From: Mycobacterium sp.
GTDB taxonomy: Bacteria; Actinomycetota; Actinomycetes; Mycobacteriales; Mycobacteriaceae
Assembly: GCA_018882545.1 (NCBI GenBank)
Contig: VERS01000016.1
Span: 1-11,430 of the forward strand
Reading direction: 5' to 3'
DNA length: 11,430 nt
Shown: piece after piece, positions 6,316-11,430 of the stretch
How the letters are laid out: each line of letters begins with the position of its first letter
Position numbering within the stretch: position 1 is the stretch's first letter
Position numbers and translations under genes: made by a program
The notes under the pieces: model-generated
The model's database searches: none
Told to the model about the DNA's origin: nothing
Seen by the model: only the letters and a program-made list of their open reading frames with translations

Positions 6316-7283
6316 ACCCAGTGACCTCCAACGCCCTCTGAAGAAATTCCAACCCGCACACCTCCGCGTCGACGCGTCAGCGTCGAGTCGTGTCGGGGGA
6401 AGCTCGCTCCGCTCTCAGTAAAACACAGGAAGAACCCCCCATTACCTGCCCCGAGGAGCTTGTGGGCAAGAACCTGCGGATTTTCGGCGAGCTCGGCGTC
6501 GAGTCCGACAATTTCCGGGCTGGCAGTGATGAGTTCACTTGTCTTTTTCTTCTCCGTCCAACTCTCGTTAAGCAAGTCCAAGACCGTCTCGTAGTTTCGG
6601 TTCAGCAGGGCATCGTAGGCGCTGCTGACTATTCGCAGGAGCGGCAGAGACTTGTCAACGTTTCTCGCGACATCCTTCAGAATCGGCCGCGATTCCCGAG
6701 TCACCCCGGTGAAAATGAGATGACAGTCATAATGATCGAAAAACCCTGTAGGGAGAAATTCAACCCGCACCCGGCGATCTTTGCCGAATTCGAGCAATTT
6801 GAAACCACCGAGACCGCATCCGAACGGGTCCTGAAGCCCGCAGTACGGATTCAGTTCAACTTCGATCTCGTAGGCGAGGGAGCAGATCTCGCTGTCTGTA
6901 ATCACCATTTTCTTGAAGGTTGCCACTGCTTTGATAATGCTGATGATGTAGGACGACGATGATGCAAGACCGCTGCCATGGGAGAAAACATCGCTGGTCA
7001 GGCTGATGTTAATCGGATCGACTTCAAAGCGGCTGAGAACCGCTCGGACGATGTTATTCCGAATCAGACTAACGTCTTGGACTTCTTCGCGCCGAGAATA
7101 ATTCACGATGTATTCGCCAGCCCCGATATTGCTGCCGAATTTGTCCTGGCTGATCGTCACGTAGGTTTTGAGATCGGAGGCGAAACTGATCACGGCGCCA
7201 CTGCCGTGTTTCTCGATGAAGGTCGGAATATCTGTCGAGCCCCCGAACAAAGAGATTCGCAGTGGGGTGCTAGCTACTATCAT
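6312..7283 (-). CDS. hddA: GHMP-family sugar kinase, HddA-like (heptose 7-phosphate kinase)
   Basis: A 323-residue GHMP kinase predicted to phosphorylate D-glycero-D-manno-heptose 7-phosphate at C1. Seen: the N-terminal PLRISLFGGSTD (7-18), characteristic of the HddA/fucokinase-like branch; the ATP-binding Ser-rich loop HGSGLASSSS (102-111); the CGLQDPFGCGLGG segment (148-160) carrying the conserved Gln-Asp; and the C-terminal KLLGAGNGGFF (275-285). Length is typical. GGGG five bases before the ATG serves as the ribosome-binding site, and the start lies inside the last codons of the polymerase gene (14-base overlap). Base composition is lower than in the flanks: 25 of 60 bases at 6901-6960 are G or C, against 45 of 60 at 661-720. 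That suggests transfer from a lower-GC donor. The last 20 residues are Arg/Gly-rich but match the expected end of the fold. Confidence 0.88.
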   Translation of the reverse strand: MIVASTPLRISLFGGSTDIPTFIEKHGSGAVISFASDLKTYVTISQDKFGSNIGAGEYIVNYSRREEVQDVSLIRNNIVRAVLSRFEVDPINISLTSDVFSHGSGLASSSSYIISIIKAVATFKKMVITDSEICSLAYEIEVELNPYCGLQDPFGCGLGGFKLLEFGKDRRVRVEFLPTGFFDHYDCHLIFTGVTRESRPILKDVARNVDKSLPLLRIVSSAYDALLNRNYETVLDLLNESWTEKKKTSELITASPEIVGLDAELAENPQVLAHKLLGAGNGGFFLCFTESGASFPRHDSTLTRRRGGVRVGISSEGVGGHWV

Positions 7284-8688
7284 TCAGTCCCCGTCTCGCC
7301 GCGTCGGTGTCGCGCTCTCCACTGTTCTTCGCCTGGCCACCACCACCCGGCTCCGAACTCGAAAATGTAGCACTGGAACGTGCCATGGACGCCGACAGCG
7401 CTGCAATAAACACCAAGGGTGCCCCGCGGTAGAGTATCGCTACTACGGGGGTGAAAGATTCGGTAATATGGGATGAGACGGCGACAGTCAACCCGATGAA
7501 GCCCCACGCAAGCTGGACGACGGCCGTCTTGCTTCGGAGAAATTGTCGATCGCAATACCCGCTCAGAACCCCGATCACAAGTAAGCTGCCAACGGCGCCA
7601 AGGAACCCGAAGTTCAGGTACATCTCCGCCATTACGCTCGGGTTAATGTAGTCGAGAATACCTGCTCGGGCCCTGTCGAGATCTTCGGTCGCTACTCGCT
7701 GGGACGCTCTCGCAACGAAGTCTGGAGCCGGCAGACCAAGTAACTTCTGAAGGCCTGAGACAAGTCTGAGACCCCCGGAAACCAGAGTCTCACCGTATAG
7801 AAAGCCCGTCTGCTCTGTGTACTGCGTCGCCCAACCCAGCATGGAGAAACGCCCGAACTCCCAGTCAACAAAGCCCGCCAACCCGCTACCGCCATACGGG
7901 TCCACTGCGGAGCGACGGGCGGTTAGTTGAGCAACTTGCCAAGCGCCGCCAATCGCGACAAACGAGCCGAACAGTAGTGTCGTCAACTGTCCAGCGCGGA
8001 CTAAGGGAAACAGCACTAGGGCCATCGGCACGGCCGCCAGCAGGGCGTCGGACCGACCTCCCGCCCAGTCGACGACCACCGCACACGCTGCGGCGCCGCC
8101 GAAAAACACTATCGCCGTCATGAGGGGCTTGGATTCTCTTCTCTGGAGCACGAACCAGATCACCCCCAGGCTGATTGCCCACACCGCCCAGTAGGAAACG
8201 AACGTGTAGCGTGCGTTACCGCCGCTCACCGAGATTACTCGCCCTCCGAAGACATCGAGTCCCGCGACATATTCTCGAGTCTTCTGCAAAGCCCAGATAG
8301 ATACAGGCAGGATAGCGGCGATAAAAAGCGGGAGCGTCTTTCGATCATCCGGTGTAAGTGGAGAGGTTCGTCGTTTCACCCGTGAAGTGGGTAAAGCGAC
8401 CAAGGTTCCAACGACAAGTGCTGCAAGGCCGCTACCGGCGACGACGACTACGTACGCCATCTGCCCGGTATCCAGACCGTTTAGGGCATCGTAGGGGCCC
8501 CGGTACTGCGAGTCGGGACCCCTCGCGAGATGGGCTATACCGGAAATTGGAATGACCAAAGTGTAAGAAAGAATCGCCAGAACTCTGAAGCTGAGCCATC
8601 CCATTCGCCTGCCGATGGCAGCTGCGATCAGGATTCCCGTGACCGCAACAGCGAGCAGGGCGACTATTTGTACGTAGATTTCACCCAA
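7270..8688 (-). CDS. wzy: Wzy-like O-antigen/repeat-unit polymerase
   Basis: A 472-residue polytopic membrane protein, predicted to polymerise flipped repeat units on the outer face of the membrane. Seen: many hydrophobic helices from residue 5 onward; a long mainly extracytoplasmic stretch between the later helices (around residues 270-345: DWEFGRFSMLGWATQYTEQ, GETLVSGGLRLV, then an Arg/Asp-rich part); and INPSVMAEMYLNFGFLGAVG, the polymerase-like motif in which a Glu and NFGxxG precede a helix. The tail after the last helix is short, hydrophilic and Ser/Gly-rich. The start is a TTG with GGAGG nine bases upstream (8702-8698). It begins 27 bases after the GT2 stop and overlaps the kinase start by 14 bases. 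Wzy proteins diverge strongly, so the call rests on topology, the motif and the neighbouring Wzx. Confidence 0.78.
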   Translation of the reverse strand: MGEIYVQIVALLAVAVTGILIAAAIGRRMGWLSFRVLAILSYTLVIPISGIAHLARGPDSQYRGPYDALNGLDTGQMAYVVVVAGSGLAALVVGTLVALPTSRVKRRTSPLTPDDRKTLPLFIAAILPVSIWALQKTREYVAGLDVFGGRVISVSGGNARYTFVSYWAVWAISLGVIWFVLQRRESKPLMTAIVFFGGAAACAVVVDWAGGRSDALLAAVPMALVLFPLVRAGQLTTLLFGSFVAIGGAWQVAQLTARRSAVDPYGGSGLAGFVDWEFGRFSMLGWATQYTEQTGFLYGETLVSGGLRLVSGLQKLLGLPAPDFVARASQRVATEDLDRARAGILDYINPSVMAEMYLNFGFLGAVGSLLVIGVLSGYCDRQFLRSKTAVVQLAWGFIGLTVAVSSHITESFTPVVAILYRGAPLVFIAALSASMARSSATFSSSEPGGGGQAKNSGERDTDAARRGLNDSS

Positions 8689-8697
8689 TTGTGGATT

Positions 8698-8703
8698 CCT
8701 CCG
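8698..8703 (-). promoter_or_regulatory. Strong Shine-Dalgarno supporting the TTG start of wzy
   Basis: CGGAGG on the minus strand, nine bases before TTG at 8688. It is the best ribosome-binding site in the operon and fixes a start codon that would otherwise be doubtful. Confidence 0.65.
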
Positions 8704-8715
8704 CTTGCAAGTTGT

Positions 8716-9615
8716 TCAACTGGGGACCGCAGGCGGGCGAAAAAAAACCCTCGGTGAGAGCGTCTGTGGGCGGCTGGCCAGCAGTTTCGCGAAGTGGGCC
8801 CGATTAAGCAGTCGGAACCTCACAAGCGATTCATGGAGGTGGCCTTCTAACGTTTCGATGATGGCTTCGCAGTCCGCGGCCAAGGGAGGTATGTCCAAAA
8901 CGAAACTGCAAAGGTCCAGGTAAGCCTCCTGCAGGCGCCGATTTGGGGTGCGCTTCACCGCAGCTAGAGCCTCGCCTGCGGTCACTTGGGAGGAACTTAG
9001 CCTGTAGGCCAGAACCGGCGTACCGAGACGGCGCATTCGCACACCCGATAGCGCCATCCGGAGCCACAACTCATAGTCCTCGGCGTCGTCGACTTTTAGA
9101 TCGCCAGATACTCGGCGATCGGAAATGTAATTGCCCACTCGCTCGAAGGCCGATCGCCGAGCGGTGAGAGACGGGTGAAAAACTGGGCAATGAAACAAAA
9201 GGGCAGGGGGCAGTTCGTCCACTGTCAGCGAAGTCGGTGCGCTCAAACCGACGCGGTCCCCAAACCTCACTGCTGAACTGAAGGCGACGTCAGCTGTTTC
9301 TAGGGCACGAAGTTGAAGCCGAAACCGCCAAGGGAGGGTTACGTCGTCGGCGTCCATTGCAGCCAAGTATTCGCTATCGGACAGCTCGATCATCTTGTTA
9401 CGCGCCGCCCCCCCTCCCACGTTATCGGCACTTCGGATCAAACGCAAGCGCGGGTCCCGAATGGTTTCCAGAACAGCCAGCGTCTGATCGGTACTGCAGT
9501 CATCAAACACAATCAACTGGCTGTCTTGAGGCATTGCCCGCAATGTCGTCATAGCCGCTTGGCGTACCGTTTTCTCGGAATTGAACGCCGGCATAGCGAC
9601 GACTAGCCGTGGCAC
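8716..9615 (-). CDS. GT2-family (GT-A fold) glycosyltransferase
   Basis: A 299-residue inverting glycosyltransferase, predicted to add a sugar to the lipid-linked repeat unit in the cytoplasm. Seen: the N-terminal strand RLVVAMPAFNSEKTV (3-17), the nucleotide-binding FDDCSTDQT (37-45), the metal-binding DADD (88-91), and a later DDAEDYELWLRM stretch that corresponds to the ED acceptor-side motif. The N-terminus aligns with the family when the GTG at 9615 is used; Met8 lies inside the first strand and is too late. It is the first gene of the minus-strand operon, with a putative promoter about 105 bases upstream. An eight-T run (minus strand, 8747-8740) lies close to the 3' end. Donor and acceptor are unknown. 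Confidence 0.92.
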   Translation of the reverse strand: MPRLVVAMPAFNSEKTVRQAAMTTLRAMPQDSQLIVFDDCSTDQTLAVLETIRDPRLRLIRSADNVGGGAARNKMIELSDSEYLAAMDADDVTLPWRFRLQLRALETADVAFSSAVRFGDRVGLSAPTSLTVDELPPALLFHCPVFHPSLTARRSAFERVGNYISDRRVSGDLKVDDAEDYELWLRMALSGVRMRRLGTPVLAYRLSSSQVTAGEALAAVKRTPNRRLQEAYLDLCSFVLDIPPLAADCEAIIETLEGHLHESLVRFRLLNRAHFAKLLASRPQTLSPRVFFRPPAVPS

Positions 9616-9652
9616 CGGGTCACCACACGCCCCCGAGCGAGCCCGAGTTGAG

Positions 9653-9668
9653 CTGTTGGCACCAACAG
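9653..9668. promoter_or_regulatory. 16-base perfect palindrome in the GT2 leader
   Basis: CTGTTGGCACCAACAG: 7-base arms CTGTTGG and CCAACAG around a CA centre. It lies between the putative promoter and the GT2 start. As DNA it looks like an operator for a dimeric regulator; as RNA it would form a six-pair stem with a four-base loop. No T run follows, so it is not an intrinsic terminator. Confidence 0.45.
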
Positions 9669-9672
9669 GTGG

Positions 9673-9690
9673 TCACAAATTGACAGCCAT
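9673..9690 (-). other. Possible five-codon leader ORF (MAVNL)
   Basis: ATG GCT GTC AAT TTG TGA on the minus strand, preceded by AGGGGG with a five-base spacer (TCGGC). It ends four bases before the palindrome arm. The arrangement resembles a regulatory upstream ORF, but so short a frame can arise by chance. Confidence 0.25.
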
Positions 9691-9721
9691 GCCGACCCCC
9701 TGCTTAGCTCGAAAGGTGCTA

Positions 9722-9751
9722 ATTGTACCGTACGCGTAATGATCGTCTCAC
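9722..9751 (-). promoter_or_regulatory. Putative promoter of the minus-strand operon
   Basis: On the minus strand GTGAGA (9751-9746), an 18-base spacer and TACAAT (9727-9722), a good actinobacterial -10. The predicted start of transcription near 9715 leaves a leader of about 100 bases before the GT2 GTG. No other candidate in the divergent region is as good for this direction. Confidence 0.45.
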
Positions 9752-9813
9752 CCCACTGGAGGATTTGAGGCCCTTCACCCGGGGTTGCCCATCTGCGGTC
9801 AGCCTCACGCAAT

Positions 9814-9819
9814 TAGAAT
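9814..9819 (+). promoter_or_regulatory. Putative leaderless -10 box for the 64-codon ORF and fkbM
   Basis: TAGAAT, then six bases (CGCCGG), then ATG at 9826. The expected +1 falls on the A of the ATG. No convincing -35 hexamer lies at 17-18 bases, which is common for actinobacterial promoters that depend mainly on the -10. Confidence 0.45.
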
Positions 9820-9825
9820 CGCCGG

Positions 9826-10020
9826 ATGCCGCTTGACTCTGATCGTTACGATCACCCTGACGGCCATACCCTCGGCCATGAGTTTGACCCGGGAATGGCC
9901 CGCCCAGAGAGCAGCGCCACCACGTTAGACATCGGCGTCGGGAAGGTAACTGTCCGAGTGGTAGAAAAGGCAACCGGGATCGGCCCGGCTCTGGATTCGA
10001 CCGTCGACGACCGACCATGA
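9826..10020 (+). CDS. Small hypothetical ORF, 64 codons, coupled to fkbM
   Basis: I do not recognise this protein. It is acidic and hydrophilic (MPLDSDRYDHPDGHTLGHEF at the start, ending STVDDRP), with no signal peptide, membrane segment or Cys motif. Two facts favour a real gene: the ATG sits exactly where a leaderless transcript from TAGAAT would begin, and the stop overlaps the methyltransferase start as ATGA. Against it, the composition at third positions is only moderately GC-rich and a short frame of this length is easily open by chance in GC-rich DNA. It could also be a leader ORF whose translation only delivers ribosomes to the next gene, which has no Shine-Dalgarno of its own. Confidence 0.35.
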   Translation: MPLDSDRYDHPDGHTLGHEFDPGMARPESSATTLDIGVGKVTVRVVEKATGIGPALDSTVDDRP

Positions 10021-10877
10021 CTGAATCGAGTGGCAAAACGCGTTTGACCCAACTTCGGAGACTGCTGACAGCGGCTTACGTTTTCGTCTTCTGCCGGCCG
10101 TCAGCGCAGAAATTCAACGACCTTCTCCTCCACCTGACGATGCGCGGCCGCGGATACAACCTCGGACCGCACCCCGAGAAGACAGGAGAGGCCAAGTTCA
10201 TCCGTCGATTCGCCCTGACAAACCCGATGTTATGCGTCGATATCGGCGCCAACCAGGGAACCTACTCAAGACTTCTGCTCGAGCACACGGGTGCCCATGT
10301 AATTGCTTTTGAACCGCTGCCGAAATCGTTCGAGTCCCTCAAGGAAATCGAGGACGCCTTTCCCGGGAGGTTCACCCCCGTGAACGTTGGCGTCGGCGAA
10401 CGGGATGAAACACTCACTCTGAACTACGGAGAGGCCTCAACTCTCGCTAGCTTCAGCAGTGCGGTCAGCGAAATTGACTTTGTTGGTTCGGCCAATGTTA
10501 GCTCCGTAGACGTTCCCGTAGTCTCGTTGGATTCCTACTTCGCTAGGTCGGCCCACCAGTACCGCGAAGTTGACTTGCTCAAAATCGACACCGAAGGATT
10601 CGAATTCGAAGTCCTGAGCGGCGCGCGGCACACCATCTCCGAACTGCGACCCAAGTTCATCCAGATCGAGTTCAACTGGCACCAGTTGTTTCGAGGCCAT
10701 TCGATGCGCGATTTAAGCCATCTGCTTCCGGGCTATTCCCTCTACCAGTTACTGGCGCACGGGACGGGTCTGGCACGACGGGACTGGAACACACCTGAGG
10801 CGAACTTCTATAGCTTCTCGAACTTCGTCTTCGTTCGCGACGACGTCGTCTCCTCCGGAATCATGAACCGAGGGTGA
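10017..10877 (+). CDS. FkbM-family SAM-dependent methyltransferase
   Basis: A 286-residue Rossmann-fold methyltransferase, probably O-methylating a sugar hydroxyl of the glycan or its precursor. Seen: the SAM-binding loop CVDIGANQGTYS (73-84), AFEPLP with the ribose-binding Glu99, VNVGVGERD (122-130), and the FkbM signature LLKIDTEGFEFEVLSG (187-202), followed by QIEFN. Length is normal. A hydrophobic, basic N-terminus (about residues 10-27) may associate with the membrane. No Shine-Dalgarno precedes the ATG, which overlaps the stop of the 64-codon ORF (ATGA). It runs opposite to the main operon and overlaps the convergent second flippase by 17 bases at the 3' end, so both frames share sequence there. 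The substrate is unknown. Confidence 0.9.
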   Translation: MTESSGKTRLTQLRRLLTAAYVFVFCRPSAQKFNDLLLHLTMRGRGYNLGPHPEKTGEAKFIRRFALTNPMLCVDIGANQGTYSRLLLEHTGAHVIAFEPLPKSFESLKEIEDAFPGRFTPVNVGVGERDETLTLNYGEASTLASFSSAVSEIDFVGSANVSSVDVPVVSLDSYFARSAHQYREVDLLKIDTEGFEFEVLSGARHTISELRPKFIQIEFNWHQLFRGHSMRDLSHLLPGYSLYQLLAHGTGLARRDWNTPEANFYSFSNFVFVRDDVVSSGIMNRG

Positions 10878-11430
10878 GGCAGGCCACCGACCCGACGGCG
10901 ACAACGAGACCAGCCAGGGCCACTTCACGCCACGGGGTTGCATGACCCATCAAAACCGCTTGGATGCCTGCAAGGACGCAGTCTTTCAGCAACACGATCC
11001 ACGCCGCGGTAACCAGGGACGTAATCGCCGCGAAGGCGATAGCCGGCGCGAACAACAGACAGATCGCGGGGCCGATCAGCGCGACGTGCGACCGCCCCCG
11101 CTGGATGTGAACCGGTCCGCTTGCGCCAGCCACGACAAGCGGGATACCGGTCAACGCCAAAATCGGCACCATCTTGAACGCCTGGCCCCACTCCGGCCCG
11201 AAGTGCGGCGCCAACGCGACGTTGGCCAGCAGCGTGATTCCTACAGCACCGGCGGCGGCAATCAAGATTGCGGAACGAAGATGCCGCCTCACGATCGCCT
11301 GTATCGTCTGGTCGGTCAGTTGAGCTTCCAGGGCAGCGTTGGTGAGGTCGACCCGAAGCACGCCTGCCTGGGAGACGTTGATCGGCTCAGCGGCGCCGCG
11401 CCCGATGGCGGAGCCGGGAGAGTACATGCC
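10861..11430 (-). CDS. wzx: Wzx-type flippase (copy 2), 5' end outside the window
   Basis: The last 189 residues of a second polytopic flippase; the frame is open to the right edge, so the ATG at 11427 is internal. It aligns along its whole visible length with the C-terminal part of the flippase at 2745-4043: YSxGSAIGR, SQxGVxRVDL, RRHLR/GRHLR, SGPVHxQRGRS, FAP, AGIQ, and PWxEVA are shared, with one three-residue length difference and about 45 percent identity by eye. It therefore belongs to the same PST-type subfamily and probably marks the start of a further glycan gene block to the right. Its composition looks more GC-rich than copy 1. The stop lies inside the 3' end of the methyltransferase gene (17-base tail-to-tail overlap). 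Confidence 0.88.
   Translation of the reverse strand, partial: GMYSPGSAIGRGAAEPINVSQAGVLRVDLTNAALEAQLTDQTIQAIVRRHLRSAILIAAAGAVGITLLANVALAPHFGPEWGQAFKMVPILALTGIPLVVAGASGPVHIQRGRSHVALIGPAICLLFAPAIAFAAITSLVTAAWIVLLKDCVLAGIQAVLMGHATPWREVALAGLVVAVGSVACLTLGS

Noticed and set aside
6312..6400. Possible frameshift at the C-terminus of HddA, suggested by an Arg/Gly-rich end
   Set aside because: The frame continues to VRVGISSEGV, which looks like the expected final strand, and ends in an ATGA overlap with the next gene; the alternative frame shows nothing better.
6390..6962. 190-codon plus-strand frame opposite hddA
   Set aside because: Antisense to a well-supported GHMP kinase; no motif, and no ribosome-binding site or promoter noted.
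1..11430. tRNA, rRNA, CRISPR array, phage attachment site or toxin-antitoxin pair
   Set aside because: No spaced identical repeats, cloverleaf or small paired genes were seen; the gaps are short and accounted for.

Overview
The window is part of a polysaccharide (capsule, exopolysaccharide or cell-surface glycan) biosynthesis locus from a high-GC Gram-positive bacterium. I infer Actinomycetota, plausibly Mycobacteriales. Support comes from the GC-rich flanks, frequent GTG and TTG starts, a one-piece Wzz/BY-kinase co-polymerase of the kind actinobacteria use, and two apparent leaderless promoters (TANNNT, six bases, then ATG). The genus cannot be fixed from the sequence alone.

Layout. Bases 1-1247 (+) hold the 3' part of a chain-length regulator/tyrosine autokinase. 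Facing it, a minus-strand block runs from about 9720 down to 1285. In transcription order it reads: GT2 glycosyltransferase, Wzy-like polymerase, HddA-type sugar kinase, GmhA-like SIS isomerase, HAD phosphatase fused to a cytidylyltransferase-like domain, SDR epimerase/dehydratase, Wzx flippase, and after a 380-base gap a GT4 glycosyltransferase. The genes from the polymerase to the SDR overlap end to start (14, 4, 4 and 32 bases), which indicates one translationally coupled operon. On the right, a plus-strand unit carries a small 64-codon ORF and an FkbM-type methyltransferase. It converges on the 3' part of a second Wzx flippase that runs off the window and is clearly paralogous to the first.

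Working model. The four genes between 4159 and 7283 supply five predicted activities (isomerase, kinase, phosphatase, nucleotidyltransferase, SDR), matching the logic of NDP-heptose synthesis from sedoheptulose 7-phosphate. The phosphatase and nucleotidyltransferase steps lie in one 240-residue polypeptide. The glycosyltransferases would use the activated sugar to build a lipid-linked repeat unit, Wzx would flip it, Wzy would polymerise it, and the BY-kinase would control chain length. FkbM may O-methylate a sugar. No initiating phosphoglycosyltransferase is in view.

Hidden structure. The gap between wzx and the GT4 gene contains a 210-base, MITE-like, internally deleted IS3-family element. 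It has both terminal inverted repeats, a 3-base target duplication (GAG) and the last 50 codons of the transposase. Its left end supplies part of a possible -35 box pointing at the GT4 gene. The GT2 leader holds a putative promoter, a five-codon upstream ORF and a 16-base perfect palindrome.
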